A stretch of 64,000 nt of DNA from Serratia ureilytica (GCF_013375155.1 NZ_JABXOF010000009.1:124001-188000); one strand, 5' to 3'. Shown: positions 9,187 to 21,442, counted from the stretch's first letter. A program made the numbers and translations. The notes: a model not told the origin generated them from the sequence alone.

Positions 9187-10172
9187 TTACGCCCCCGGAT
9201 GTTCGTCCTGATCGACCGCAAAACAGGCCACCATCTGCTCACCGTACTGCTTCAGCTGCGGCTGCAGCTGTACGCAGGTGCCGAAGGCGCGGCGGCAGCG
9301 GGCATTGAATGCGCAGCCCGGCGGCGGGTTCATCGGGCTGGGCAGTTCGCCGGTCAGCTTGATGCGCTCGCGGCGCATATCCGGGTTCAACCGCGGCGTC
9401 GCCGACAGCAGCGCCTGGGTGTATGGATGGCGCGGGTTGTTGAAGATCGCCTCTTTGCTGCCCTTTTCCACGCAGCGGCCCAGGTACATCACCATCACTT
9501 CATCGGCGATGTGTTCCACCACCGACAGATCGTGCGAGATGAACACGTAGGACAGCCCCAGCTCCTGCTGCAGATCCATCATCAGGTTCAGCACCTGCGC
9601 GCGCACCGACACGTCCAACGCCGACACCGGCTCATCGGCGATCACCACGTCCGGATTCAACATCAGTCCGCGGGCGATGGCGATACGCTGACGCTGGCCG
9701 CCGGAGAACATGTGCGGATAGCGATCGTAATGCTCGGTCTTCAGGCCGACCTTCGCCATCATCTCCAGCGCTTTTTCCCGCCGTTCGGCGGCGCTGAGCG
9801 AGGTGTTGATCAACAGCGGCTCCTCGAGGATCTGCCCGACCTTCTTGCGCGGGTTGAGCGATCCGTAAGGATTCTGGAACACGATTTGGATCTTCTGGCG
9901 CCGCAATTTCTCGGCGGAAACGTCCGGCTTCAGCAGATCCTGTCCCTGGTAGTACAGCTCGCCGCCGGTCGGTACTTCGATCATCGTCAGCAGGCGACCA
10001 AGCGTGGATTTGCCGCAGCCCGACTCACCGACCACCGCCAGCGTTTTACCGCGCTCCAGAGTGAAGGAGACGCCGTCCAGCGCCTTGACCAGCCGCTCCG
10101 GCGCGAACAGGCCCTTTTTCACCGGGTAATGCTTTTTCAGGTCGATCGCCTGCAGTAAAGGTTGATTCTGGC

Positions 10173-10176
<4 letters not shown>
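9187..10176 (-). CDS. dppF: Dipeptide ABC transporter ATPase DppF
   Basis: One of two ATPases powering dipeptide (and haem, in E. coli) uptake. It has 329 residues with Walker [10 protein letters not shown] at 50-58, the signature FSGGQRQR, Walker B VVIADEP and the H-loop region FISHDLSVV. The C-terminal oligopeptide-transporter extension carries a Cys-rich patch ([17 protein letters not shown]). The start overlaps the dppD stop by 4 bases. It is the last gene of dppABCDF. Confidence 0.97.
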
Positions 10177-11153
<977 letters not shown>

Positions 11154-11168
11154 CTCTCTCGTCCTCTG

Positions 11169-12071
11169 TTACTGCTTGAGTTTGGGGTCGAGAGCGTCAC
11201 GCAAACCGTCCCCCATCAGGTTGAATGCCAGCACCGTCAGCAGGATCGCCAGGCCGGGGAAGGTCACTACCCACCAGGCGCTTTGCGCGAACTGCAACAC
11301 GTCGGAGAGCATGGTGCCCCACTCCGGCGTCGGCGGTTGCGCGCCCATGCCCAGAAAGCCGAGAGCGGCCATGTCGAGAATGGCGTTCGAGAAACCGAGA
11401 GAAGCCTGAACGATCAAGGGCGCCAGGCAGTTAGGCAGAATATTGACGAACATCTGACGCAGCGCGCCGGCGCCCGCCACCCGCGAAGCGGTGACGTAAT
11501 CGCGGTTCACCTCCGCCAGCACCGCCGCGCGCGTCAGACGCACATAGTGCGGCAAGGCGACGAAGGTGAGCGCCAGCGAGGCGTTGACGATCGACGGTCC
11601 GAATACCGCCACCAGCACCAGCGCCAGCAGCAGGCTCGGCAGGGCCAGCATGATGTCGACGACGCGCATGATCACCGCGTCCACCGCGCCGCCGAAGTAG
11701 CCGGCCAGCAGGCCGAACACCACGCCCATGACCAGCGACAACACTACCACCAGACAACCGACCAGCAGCGACAGGCGCGCGCCGTACATCAGGCGCGACA
11801 GCACGTCGCGGCCCACGTCGTCGGTGCCCAGGATGTATTGCCAACTGCCGCCCTCCTGCCACACCGGCGGCTTGAGCAGCGCGTCGCGGAACTGGTCCGC
11901 CGGCGCATGCGGCGCCAGCACCCCGGCGCCGAGCGCGATCACCAGCATCAAAACGATATACACCAGGCCGACCACGGCCCCTTTATTGCGCTTGAAATAG
12001 TGCCAGAACTCCTGAAACGGGGTCATCGGCTTCGGCGCACCTTTAACTGCAGACTCAGTGATTTGAGACAT
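11169..12071 (-). CDS. dppC: Dipeptide ABC transporter permease DppC
   Basis: An inner-membrane permease of 300 residues with about six helices and the BPD_transp_1 EAA-like loop (AALGFLGMGAQPPTPEWGTML). The N-terminal cytoplasmic segment (MTPFQEFWHYFKRNKGAVVG) is typical of the DppC/OppC N-terminal domain. It sits between dppB (11-base gap) and dppD (15-base gap) in an intact five-gene operon. Confidence 0.97.
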   Translation of the reverse strand: MSQITESAVKGAPKPMTPFQEFWHYFKRNKGAVVGLVYIVLMLVIALGAGVLAPHAPADQFRDALLKPPVWQEGGSWQYILGTDDVGRDVLSRLMYGARLSLLVGCLVVVLSLVMGVVFGLLAGYFGGAVDAVIMRVVDIMLALPSLLLALVLVAVFGPSIVNASLALTFVALPHYVRLTRAAVLAEVNRDYVTASRVAGAGALRQMFVNILPNCLAPLIVQASLGFSNAILDMAALGFLGMGAQPPTPEWGTMLSDVLQFAQSAWWVVTFPGLAILLTVLAFNLMGDGLRDALDPKLKQ

Positions 12072-12082
12072 GAGAGCGCCCC

Positions 12083-13102
12083 TTATTTCTTGTGGCGAAT
12101 ACGCGGGTTGACCACGCCGTAGAGCACGTCTACCAGCAGGTTAACCAGAATGATCATACAGGCGACCAGCAACACCCCGCCCTGCACTACCGGGTAATCA
12201 CGGCGCTGCAGCGCATCGATCAGCCAGCGGCCCAGACCCGGCCAGGAGAAGATGGTTTCGGTCAGAATGGCGCCGGCCAGCATGGTGCCGACCTGCAGCC
12301 CGATCACCGTCACCACCGGCAGCAGCGCGTTGCGCAGCGCGTGAACGACGATCACCCGCATGCGGCTCACGCCCTTGGCGCGCGCGGTGCGGATATAGTC
12401 TTCGCCCAACACCTCCAGCATCGAGGAGCGGGTCATGCGCACGATCACCGCCAGCGGGATGGTGCCCAGCACGATGGCCGGCAGGATCATGTGCATCACC
12501 GCATCGATAAAGTCGCCCGGTTCGCCCCAGATCAGGGTGTCTATCAGCATGAAGCCGGTCAGCGGGTGGCTGTCGTCGAGGAATACCGTGTCGCTGATGC
12601 GCCCCGACACCGGCGTCAGGTTAAGCTGCACCGACACCAGCATGATCAGCATCATGCCCCACCAGAAAATCGGCATCGAATAGCCGGTCAGCGAGATGCC
12701 CACCGCGGTATGGTCGAAGACCGAGCCGCGTTTGACCGCCGCCAGCACCCCGACCGGGATGCCCACCAGCACCGCGAAGATCATCGCGCACAGGCCCAGC
12801 TCCAGCGTGGCCTGAAAGCGCGGAACGAACTCGCTCCAGACGGAGATGCGGCTTTTGAGTGAGGTGCCCAGATCGCCGTGCAGCACGTTGGACACGTAGG
12901 AGAAATATTGTTGATAGAGCGGCTTGTCCAGCCCCATTTCCGCCATCAGCTGCGCGTGGCGCTCGGCGGAGATACCGCGTTCCCCGGCCATGATGGTCAC
13001 CGGGTCGCCGGGGATCATATGGACGAATGCAAAAGTCAGCAATGTAATGCCGATAAACGTTGGGATAACTAACCCCAAACGTCGGAGTATGAACTGCAAC
13101 AT
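12083..13102 (-). CDS. dppB: Dipeptide ABC transporter permease DppB
   Basis: The second permease, 339 residues when started at the ATG at 13102 (MLQFILRRLGLVIPTFIGIT), the same length as E. coli DppB. An upstream in-frame ATG at 13138 would add 12 residues without family support. The C-terminal EAA loop region is FSWPGLGRWLIDALQRRDYP. The 168-base gap to dppA contains a stem-loop described separately, which probably lowers expression of dppBCDF relative to dppA. Confidence 0.96.
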   Translation of the reverse strand: MLQFILRRLGLVIPTFIGITLLTFAFVHMIPGDPVTIMAGERGISAERHAQLMAEMGLDKPLYQQYFSYVSNVLHGDLGTSLKSRISVWSEFVPRFQATLELGLCAMIFAVLVGIPVGVLAAVKRGSVFDHTAVGISLTGYSMPIFWWGMMLIMLVSVQLNLTPVSGRISDTVFLDDSHPLTGFMLIDTLIWGEPGDFIDAVMHMILPAIVLGTIPLAVIVRMTRSSMLEVLGEDYIRTARAKGVSRMRVIVVHALRNALLPVVTVIGLQVGTMLAGAILTETIFSWPGLGRWLIDALQRRDYPVVQGGVLLVACMIILVNLLVDVLYGVVNPRIRHKK

Positions 13103-13207
13103 ATCCCGAACTCTCTGTATCAATGCCCGGCAGCTCATCGTCCGCCAGGCTTATTAACGCTCACATGCCTTTGAACGATCCAACGGCCATACGCCGGAGA
13201 CTGGTCA

Positions 13208-13236
13208 GCAGAGGCGCAAACCTGTTGCGCCCCTGC
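13208..13236 (-). terminator. Stem-loop between dppA and dppB (attenuator or mRNA stabiliser)
   Basis: An interrupted 11-bp stem: GCAG and GGCGCAA, separated by one unpaired base, pair with TTGCGCC and CTGC around the loop ACCTG. No T tract follows, so it is more likely a 3'-end stabiliser or partial attenuator than a full terminator. Periplasmic binding proteins are usually made in large excess over their permeases, and such a hairpin is the usual device. Confidence 0.7.
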
Positions 13237-13270
13237 AAGTCCATTCGTGCATCTCCGGTTTAGGTCGGAA

Positions 13271-14878
13271 TCAGTCTACAGAGACATTCTCGAAGTGATG
13301 CTTGCCGAGCGGATCCACGACGTAGCCCTTCACTTCCTTACGCACAGGCTCATACACGGTGGAGTGCGCGACGATCAGCGCCGGAGCCTGATCGTGCATC
13401 ACCACCTGCGCCTGCTTGTACAGTTCGATGCGTTTGTCGTGGTTGGACTCGGCGCGCGCCGGTTGAATCAGATCTTCAAACGGCTTGTAGCACCAGCGGG
13501 AGTAGTTGGAGCCGTCTTTCGCCGCCGCGCAGCTGAACAGCGTGGCGAAGAAGTTGTCCGGATCCCCGTTGTCGCCGGTCCAGCCCATCATCACCGTCTG
13601 GTGCTCGCCCGCTTTGGCGCGCTTGAGGTATTCACCCCACTCATAGGTCACGATTTTGGCTTTCACGCCGATCTTGGCCCAGTCGGCCTGGATCATTTCC
13701 GCCATGCGGCGCGCGTTCGGGTTGTAAGGACGCTGTACCGGCATCGCCCACAGGTCGATGCTGAAACCATCGGCCATGCCCGCTTCTTTCAGCAGTTCTT
13801 TCGCCTTGGCCGGATCGTAAGCGTAATCCTGCACCGCGTCGTTATAGCCCCACATGGTCGGCGGGATCAGGTTCTTGGCCGCCTGGCCCGCGCCCTGATA
13901 AACCGCGTCGATGATCGCCTGCTTGTTGACCGCCATGGTCAACGCCTGACGCACCTTCACGTTATCCAGCGGTTTTTTCTCGGTGTTGAACGACAGGTAA
14001 CCCACGTTCAGCCCCGGCTGCTCCATCAGGTTGATGGATTTGTCCTGCTTCATGCGGGCGATATCGGCCGGGTTCGGGAACGGCATCACCTGGCATTCGT
14101 TTTTCTGCAGCTTGGCGTAACGCACGGAAGCGTCAGGCGTGATGGAGAACACCAGGCGATCGATCTTCGGCTTGGTGCCCCAGAAACCGTCGAACGCCTT
14201 GTACAGGATTTTGGAGTCTTTCTGGTATTGCAGCAGCTGGAACGGGCCGGTACCGATCGGGTTCAGGTCGACTTTTTCCGGCGTACCGGCTTTCATCATG
14301 ACGTCAGCGTATTCGGCGGACAGGATGGACGCGAAGTCCATGCCCAGGTCAGCCAGGAACGGCGCCTCCGGGCGGTTCAGCACGAAACGCACGGTGTTGT
14401 CGTCTACTTTTTCGATCTTGGCGATCAGCTTCGGCATGTCCATGCCTTCAAAGTATTCGTAACTGCCGCCGGACACTTTGTGGTAGGCGTTATTGGCATC
14501 CAACTGGCGTTCGAAGGAGAACACCACGTCGTCGGCGTTGAAGTCGCGCGTCGGTTTGAAATCTTTGCTGCTCTGCCACTTCACGCCTTTGCGCAGGTGG
14601 AAGGTATAGGTTTTGCCGTCTTCGCTGACGTCCCACTTCTCAGCCAGGCCCGGCTGCAGTTCGGTGGTGCCGACTTTGAATTCGACCAGGCGGTTGTAGA
14701 TCGGTACCGAACTGGCGTCGTGGGTGGTGCCGGAGGTGAACAGCTGCGGGTTGAACCCTTCCGGGGAACCTTCAGAACAGTAAACCAACGTCTTGGCCTG
14801 TACGCTGGCCGCCACGGTCAGCGCGATCAGCCCAATGCCGAATTTCAGAACCCCCGATTTACCCAAGGAACGTGTCAT
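13271..14878 (-). CDS. dppA: Periplasmic dipeptide-binding protein DppA
   Basis: A solute-binding protein (SBP_bac_5 family) of 535 residues, exactly the E. coli length. It captures dipeptides and delivers them to DppBC. A signal peptide ends at SVQA before KTLVYCSEGSPEGFNPQ, the invariant mature start. The family text RPEAPFLADLGMDFASILS and GWTGDNGDPDNFFATLFSC is present. I chose the ATG at 14878 over the ATG at 15040 because the latter would add 54 residues in front of the signal peptide. A promoter and a long leader lie upstream. Confidence 0.98.
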   Translation of the reverse strand: MTRSLGKSGVLKFGIGLIALTVAASVQAKTLVYCSEGSPEGFNPQLFTSGTTHDASSVPIYNRLVEFKVGTTELQPGLAEKWDVSEDGKTYTFHLRKGVKWQSSKDFKPTRDFNADDVVFSFERQLDANNAYHKVSGGSYEYFEGMDMPKLIAKIEKVDDNTVRFVLNRPEAPFLADLGMDFASILSAEYADVMMKAGTPEKVDLNPIGTGPFQLLQYQKDSKILYKAFDGFWGTKPKIDRLVFSITPDASVRYAKLQKNECQVMPFPNPADIARMKQDKSINLMEQPGLNVGYLSFNTEKKPLDNVKVRQALTMAVNKQAIIDAVYQGAGQAAKNLIPPTMWGYNDAVQDYAYDPAKAKELLKEAGMADGFSIDLWAMPVQRPYNPNARRMAEMIQADWAKIGVKAKIVTYEWGEYLKRAKAGEHQTVMMGWTGDNGDPDNFFATLFSCAAAKDGSNYSRWCYKPFEDLIQPARAESNHDKRIELYKQAQVVMHDQAPALIVAHSTVYEPVRKEVKGYVVDPLGKHHFENVSVD

Positions 14879-14890
14879 CGTTAGTGCTCC

Positions 14891-14913
14891 ATTGTGTGAT
14901 GTGATGTGTGTAA
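14891..14913 (-). promoter_or_regulatory. CA-rich segment in the dppA mRNA leader, candidate GcvB pairing site
   Basis: Directly before the dppA ribosome binding site (TGGAGC) the mRNA contains a run of ACAC/ATCAC repeats (TTACACACATCACATCACAC and on). The small RNA GcvB represses dppA and other peptide transporter mRNAs in E. coli and Salmonella through its G/U-rich region pairing with C/A-rich leader sequence. The position and composition fit; the pairing itself was not computed. Confidence 0.6.
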
Positions 14914-15074
14914 TTGCCGCCAGACCTGTATTTTTTATTGCGTGGCCTGTGCGGTCAGCGCCCGAAGGCAGAAGGCGTACGATGAGAGGATGCCGGATGG
15001 AACGCATCGCGACGGGGACGTCTGAGCGCGTGGAATTCACTCAAACAACTCTCGCTCTTACCCCTGAGGCTATC

Positions 15075-15103
15075 AAGTTACCAACTGTTTGGGGTGTCGT
15101 CAA
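15075..15103 (-). promoter_or_regulatory. Sigma-70 promoter of dppA
   Basis: On the minus strand TTGACG (15103-15098) and TAACTT (15080-15075) are separated by exactly 17 bases. This would place the transcript start near 15068 and give a leader of about 190 bases, similar to the long dppA leader in E. coli. Confidence 0.65.
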
Positions 15104-15430
15104 TATAACCAGTGGGGATTTACGCAGACTGTGAGAAACAGCAAACAAACATAAAAAAAACCTTTTGTTAACAGTTCCAGCATGAAAATTTATGCTAAGC
15201 GGTCATTTTTAGCGCATTGGTCTGACCCTGATAAATTTACTGGTTTTAAACTCCGCTAAAAAACCCCAAAACTTTGTTGCTGAACGATGAATATCTGAAC
15301 GGTTATTTTTGTGATCGCCGTTAAAGACAGAAGGAAATGCTGAAGGATTACCCAAAAGGGTGAGTCCGATGAGCGCATTTTTCGCCGGGCAGGCCCACAA
15401 TCTGTGCGGCGTAAAAAAACTTTCGGCGGC
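15104..15430. other. Intergenic region between dppA promoter and chiA terminator
   Basis: About 330 bases without a convincing gene. Small open frames on the minus strand (for example 15209-15475) have no recognisable product and cross the chiA terminator. A small inverted repeat, AGCAT and ATGCT around 15180-15196, is present. Sites for dppA activators may lie here, but none is identified. Confidence 0.5.
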
Positions 15431-15463
15431 GAAAAAGCCGGGGGCGAAAGGATATCCCCCGGC
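15431..15463 (-). terminator. Rho-independent terminator of chiA
   Basis: On the minus strand GCCGGGGG (15463-15456) pairs with CCCCCGGC (15444-15437) around an 11-base loop, followed by TTTTT (15436-15432). It begins 17 bases after the chiA stop. Confidence 0.9.
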
Positions 15464-15479
15464 AACGCACTGCAACCGA

Positions 15480-17210
<1,731 letters not shown>

Positions 17211-17290
17211 TTAATCGTCGCTACGCATTGCCGAAGCGAAAAAATTCCGCAATAATCCACGAAGATTAAAGTCAACAAATAAAAACAGCG

Positions 17291-17311
17291 TTTTTCCACG
17301 TAACGGAAAAA
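17291..17311. promoter_or_regulatory. Inverted repeat upstream of chiA, candidate operator
   Basis: TTTTTCC and GGAAAAA flank a 7-base spacer (ACGTAAC), 120-140 bases upstream of the chiA ATG. A TTGACT hexamer lies between it and the gene on the minus strand (17275-17270), without a good -10 at normal spacing. S. marcescens chitinase genes are known to be activated by the LysR-type protein ChiR; whether this is its site is inference. The rest of 17172-17560 is AT-rich with no gene visible. Confidence 0.4.
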
Positions 17312-17560
17312 AATCATTCCCGCCGCGTACATTCAGACTATAAATAAAAAAGGCGTAAAAACAAGAGCGCTATCAACTGGGTTTTATTCAGCAAGCGTGA
17401 ATTTATTTAAATATGAGAAAAAGAACCTAACTGGAATAAGGAGTTTGAATTAATTAAGCGTAAAGGATAAATATATTTCACGAGGCTGGCGGATTGACAC
17501 GTGCCATAAAGCGAAGCCGGTCGTATCGTAGGAGGTGCTCATCCTCATAAACCGCAGGCG

Positions 17561-17590
17561 AAAAAAAACCTGCTTTAAAAGCAGGTTTTT
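17561..17590 (-). terminator. Terminator downstream of tRNA-Pro
   Basis: The sequence AAACCTGCTT TTAAA AGCAGGTTT on the minus strand is followed by a run of T residues, 8 bases beyond the tRNA 3' CCA. A T run also follows on the plus strand, so it may work in both directions. Confidence 0.85.
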
Positions 17591-17597
17591 CGAATGG

Positions 17598-17674
17598 TGG
17601 TCGGCGAGAGAGGATTCGAACCTCCGACCCACTGGTCCCAAACCAGTTGCGCTACCAAGCTGCGCTACTCGCCG
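17598..17674 (-). tRNA. tRNA-Pro (anticodon UGG)
   Basis: A 77-base tRNA with encoded CCA. The acceptor stem CGGCGAG pairs with CTCGCCG, the anticodon arm is ACTGG-TTTGGGA-CCAGT giving anticodon UGG, and the T arm contains GGTTCGAATCC. It appears identical to E. coli proM as I recall it, although the neighbourhood (dpp and eptB) resembles the E. coli proK (CGG) locus. Confidence 0.97.
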
Positions 17675-17794
17675 ATGCGGGGCGCATCTTACTGCTGGCG
17701 GTTATAGGCGTCAATCACTTTTTTTCCCCTGCATTTCAAGTGGTGATAAAAGCGCCATAATGCGCTGCGCCGGGGGTTGCGCAGCGCATTTTAC

Positions 17795-19126
17795 TCAGGC
17801 TTTGGCGGTTTTCAGCACCGGCGTCTGCGCACGCAGGAACGGCAGCAGGAACAGCGCCGACAGGCAGGCGGCGATGGAAATCACCACAAAGAAACCGTTC
17901 CAGTGCCAGATTTCCATCACCCGCGCGATCGGGTAGCCGGACAGCGCCGCGCCCAGGTAGGCGAACAGGCCGACGAAACCGGTCGCCGCGCCCGCCGCAT
18001 CTTTATGCGAGCACTCCGCCGCCGCCATGCCGATCAGCATCTGCGGGCCGAAGATGAAGAAGCCGATAGCGAAGAAGCAGCAGGCCTGCAGCAGGTAGGT
18101 GACGCCCGGCATCAGCCACAGCGCCGCCACCGACAGGAAGATGCCGATGGCGAAGATCAGGTTCATCGGGCCGCGGTTGCCGCGGAACAGCTTGTCGGAA
18201 CCCCAACCGGCCACCAGCGAACCGATAAAGCCGCCCACTTCAAACAGCGAAATGGCCGAGTTGGCGGTCATCAGCGAATAGCCCTTTTCCTGCGTCAGGT
18301 AGAGGTTGCCCCAGTCGTTGATCGCGGTGCGCACGATGTACACCAGCACGTAAGAGACCGCCAGCAGCCAGATGTACTTGTTGGTCAGCACGTAGCGCTT
18401 GATGATCTCGCGGTTGCTCAGCCCCTGGCCTTCCGATTCCTGCACCAGCTCCATGGCGTCGTTGCGCCATTTGCCGACGCTCGGCAGCCCCAGGGTGGAG
18501 GGCTTGTCGCGCAGGCGCCAGCACATCAGCAGGCCGAGCACCACGCCGATGATGCCGGGGATGATCATGCCGTAACGCCAGCTGAAGTGCAGCGAGATAA
18601 AGCCCACCAGCAGCGGGATCAGCGCGCCGCCGACGTTGTGCGAAGTGTTCCAAATCGCCCACCAGCTGCCGCGCTCGGAGCGCGAATACCAGCTGGTGAG
18701 GATTTTGGAGCACGGCGGCCAGCCCCAGCCCTGGAAGAAGGCATTGAGGATCCACAGCGTGCCGAGCATCAGCAGCGAAGAACTGAGGCCGAAGAAGATA
18801 TTCAGCACCCCGGTCATGATCAGGCCCAGCCCCATAAAGTAACGCGGGTTGGAACGATCGCTGATCATGCCGGAAATGAATTTCGAGCAGCCGTAGGTGA
18901 TGTAGAACAGCGTGCCGAGGATGCCGACGTCGGACATCGTCAGGCCCAGATCGCTCAGCATCGCCGGCATGATGAAGTTGAAGCTTTTGCGCGTGAAGTA
19001 AAACGCGGCGTAGCCGATGTACATGGTGCACATCAGCTGGATGCGCCAGTATTTGTAGCTGGCGTCGATCTGCCGTTGATCGGTGACCTGCGGCGCATCC
19101 GGGCGGCTTTTAAGGAAAGACCACAT
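17795..19126 (-). CDS. uhpC: Glucose-6-phosphate sensor, MFS protein UhpC
   Basis: A 443-residue, 12-helix MFS protein of the organophosphate:Pi antiporter family. In E. coli UhpC senses external glucose 6-phosphate and activates the kinase UhpB, with weak transport activity. Family text: YFTRKSFN (about 43-50), FQGWGWPPCSKILTSWYS and FGPQMLIGMAAAECSHKDAAGAATGF. I call UhpC rather than UhpT because it follows uhpA and uhpB directly and because of residues such as AINDWGNLYL. The gap to uhpB is 95 bases, longer than in E. coli. No uhpT follows. Confidence 0.93.
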   Translation of the reverse strand: MWSFLKSRPDAPQVTDQRQIDASYKYWRIQLMCTMYIGYAAFYFTRKSFNFIMPAMLSDLGLTMSDVGILGTLFYITYGCSKFISGMISDRSNPRYFMGLGLIMTGVLNIFFGLSSSLLMLGTLWILNAFFQGWGWPPCSKILTSWYSRSERGSWWAIWNTSHNVGGALIPLLVGFISLHFSWRYGMIIPGIIGVVLGLLMCWRLRDKPSTLGLPSVGKWRNDAMELVQESEGQGLSNREIIKRYVLTNKYIWLLAVSYVLVYIVRTAINDWGNLYLTQEKGYSLMTANSAISLFEVGGFIGSLVAGWGSDKLFRGNRGPMNLIFAIGIFLSVAALWLMPGVTYLLQACCFFAIGFFIFGPQMLIGMAAAECSHKDAAGAATGFVGLFAYLGAALSGYPIARVMEIWHWNGFFVVISIAACLSALFLLPFLRAQTPVLKTAKA

Positions 19127-19221
19127 GTGGAACCTCAGAGGATTGAATAAAGTGCCGCTATGATGCTCCCCGCGCGCGCGGGAGGCTTACGCCGGATTCC
19201 CGACGCGGTTAGGAGTTTTTC

Positions 19222-20766
19222 CTAGTTTTGCGCTTGCGCCGGTGAAACTGTGGGCAAGATCACACTCAAACAGGCGCCCCGCTCAGAGGTGAGCCGCAGG
19301 CTGCCGCCGAGAGCGCTGATGCGCTCCTGCATGCCGCGCAGGCCGTACCCCGGCTGATGGTGGTCCGCATCGAAGCCCACGCCGTTATCGCGGATGGTCA
19401 GGGCAATCTGCGGCGCAGCGCCTTTGCGCGGCTGCAGACGCGCGTCCAATTCCAGGCGGCTGGCGCCGGCGTGGCGGCACACATTGGTCACCCCTTCCTG
19501 GCACACCCGGTACAGCGTGATTTTCAGCGTTTCATCCAGCAGTTCGTCCGGCACCTGCCACTGCATGCTGCTCACCAGCGAGGCGTCCTGCGGCAGCGAC
19601 TCCCGCAGCATCGCCGCCACCGCCGCCGACAGCGGCAGGTTGTTCAGCGCCGCCGGCCACAGCTGGGTCAGCACATCGTGCACCCCATCGTAGACCCGCA
19701 GCGCTAACGCATCGATGGTGTCGGCGCAGCCGATCACCGCCGGCTCCGGCGCCAGGCGTTTAACGATGCTGGCCTGTGTGCGGATCACGGTGATGGTCTG
19801 CCCCACTTCATCGTGCAGCTCGCGCGCCACCTCGCGCCGGGTTTGTTCCTCCGCCGTCACCAGCGCCCGGGCCAGCTGCCGGTTCTCCGCCAGCCGCAGC
19901 CGCAGCTGCTGATTCAGTTCGCGCTGGCGCTGAATACCGGCGCCCAGCAGCAGCCCGGTCAGGCTCTGGGCCAGCAGCGACAACAGCAAGTCGCGGTGCG
20001 ACTCGGGCTGCGGCGGCTCGTTGACCATCAACGCCACGCCGTTGAGCAGCGTCGCCAACAGCGCGCCCTGCCAGCCATAACGGTAAGACATGAACACGAT
20101 CGGGATCGCCAGGCAGAAAGGCGCAAAGCGGCGCAGCTCGGCGGCGTTAACCTGCTGCTGCAGCCAGATGCTGAATGCAAACAGCAGCAGATAGCTGGCC
20201 AGGTGGCCCAGGCGCAGCTCCACCGGCTTGTGGATCAGCCCCGGCTCCAGCGGCACCCAGATTTGGCGCGCCAGATAGTGCCACAACAGCAGGCAGGTCG
20301 GCGCGATGGTGAAACCGCCGGTCAGGCCGAGCAGCAGCGCGCGGGCGCCTTCGCCGCTCACCAGCTGCCACACAAGCGCCTGCAGCAAAGCGGCGGCGGC
20401 CACCACCGCGCCCTGCAACAGCGGCCAGCGCCATTCGCTGTCGCTCTGCTGATGGCGCAACAGCCACGGCGAGGCCAGCAGGCTGAGCAGCACCGTCAGC
20501 ACCAGCACCGCCACCGACGCCCACAGCGCCGGGCCGTAGCCGTACTGGTCCGCCAGCAGCGCCATCAGCAGCAGGTCGGCCAGCAGGATCCCCGGCCAGA
20601 AACGGTACGGGCTCTGCAGCAAAATGCCCATGCGCAGGCCGAACGGGAACAGCAACAGCGCCTGCCAGGGCGGGTCGATCAGCGCGGTGCCAATGCCCCA
20701 CAGGCAAAATGCGCTGGCGGCATAAATGAAGAACAGCGCCAGCTGGGTGATCAGACGCTGCGTCAC
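19222..20766 (-). CDS. uhpB: Sensor histidine kinase UhpB
   Basis: A 514-residue membrane kinase. The N-terminal half is eight or so hydrophobic helices (MASE1-like); the HisKA_3 domain has the phosphorylated histidine H318 in [14 protein letters not shown]; the HATPase domain contains the N-box region [15 protein letters not shown] and the G boxes DNGVGF and [10 protein letters not shown]. It phosphorylates UhpA in response to UhpC. It overlaps uhpA by 4 bases. Confidence 0.96.
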   Translation of the reverse strand: MTQRLITQLALFFIYAASAFCLWGIGTALIDPPWQALLLFPFGLRMGILLQSPYRFWPGILLADLLLMALLADQYGYGPALWASVAVLVLTVLLSLLASPWLLRHQQSDSEWRWPLLQGAVVAAAALLQALVWQLVSGEGARALLLGLTGGFTIAPTCLLLWHYLARQIWVPLEPGLIHKPVELRLGHLASYLLLFAFSIWLQQQVNAAELRRFAPFCLAIPIVFMSYRYGWQGALLATLLNGVALMVNEPPQPESHRDLLLSLLAQSLTGLLLGAGIQRQRELNQQLRLRLAENRQLARALVTAEEQTRREVARELHDEVGQTITVIRTQASIVKRLAPEPAVIGCADTIDALALRVYDGVHDVLTQLWPAALNNLPLSAAVAAMLRESLPQDASLVSSMQWQVPDELLDETLKITLYRVCQEGVTNVCRHAGASRLELDARLQPRKGAAPQIALTIRDNGVGFDADHHQPGYGLRGMQERISALGGSLRLTSERGACLSVILPTVSPAQAQN

Positions 20767-21353
20767 AGGTTCAGCATCCGTCTGGCCAGCTCAACGTTAT
20801 TGGTGATGCCCAGCTTGGCGAACAGGTTGGCGCGATGCACATGCACCGTCTTCGGCGACAGCCCCAGCGCGGCGGCGATCTCGCGCACCTCCTGGCCCTG
20901 CGCCAGCAATAGCGCGATCTCGCGCTCGCGGCGGGTCAACGGATCCACCTTCACCCGCGCCAGCTGCTGGGCGATTTCCGGCATCAGATAGACGCCGCCG
21001 CCGGCGACGGTGCGCACGGCGGTGATCAGATCTTCCGGCTTGCAGCGCTTGGAGAGAAAGCCGCTGGCGCCGCGTTCCAGCGCCATTTCCACCAGCGCCG
21101 GATTATCGTGCATCGACAGCATCACCACTCGGATGCCGGAGGGAATGTCCGCCAGCAGATCCAACCCGCTGCCGTCGGGCATCGAAATGTCGCAAATGCA
21201 GATTTCCGCCTCCAGCCCCGGCAGGCCGGCGCGCGCCTGCGCCGCGCTGCTGAACTCGCCCACTACCTGAATATCGGCCTCCAGCGACAGCAGCTGCACA
21301 AAGCCCGAACGCACAATGTCATGATCGTCGATAAACGCCACGCGCAGGGTCAT
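20763..21353 (-). CDS. uhpA: Response regulator UhpA
   Basis: A NarL/FixJ-type regulator of 196 residues. The receiver domain has the acidic pocket D9-D10, phospho-acceptor D55 in [10 protein letters not shown] and K103 region GFLSKRC. The LuxR-type HTH is [16 protein letters not shown]...[15 protein letters not shown]. In E. coli it activates uhpT. Here it heads uhpABC, and since uhpT is not adjacent its target promoter lies outside the window or near an unexpected gene. Confidence 0.96.
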   Translation of the reverse strand: MTLRVAFIDDHDIVRSGFVQLLSLEADIQVVGEFSSAAQARAGLPGLEAEICICDISMPDGSGLDLLADIPSGIRVVMLSMHDNPALVEMALERGASGFLSKRCKPEDLITAVRTVAGGGVYLMPEIAQQLARVKVDPLTRREREIALLLAQGQEVREIAAALGLSPKTVHVHRANLFAKLGITNNVELARRMLNL

Positions 21354-21442
21354 GGAAATCTCCGGTTAGAAGGGGAAGTGCGCAAGTATACCGTATGCAC
21401 ACACTGGAATAATTGATGAAGAGAATGTATTGGCGGAAATTA

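Noticed and set aside
13247-14884. Plus-strand open frame of 545 codons
   Set aside because: Antisense shadow of dppA.
15209-15475. Minus-strand open frame of 88 codons between chiA and dppA
   Set aside because: It starts inside the chiA terminator, has no ribosome site and no recognisable product.
19161-19179. GC-rich hairpin in the uhpB-uhpC gap
   Set aside because: The alternating CGCGCG run permits several weak foldings, with only a 5-bp outer stem; not convincing as a terminator.
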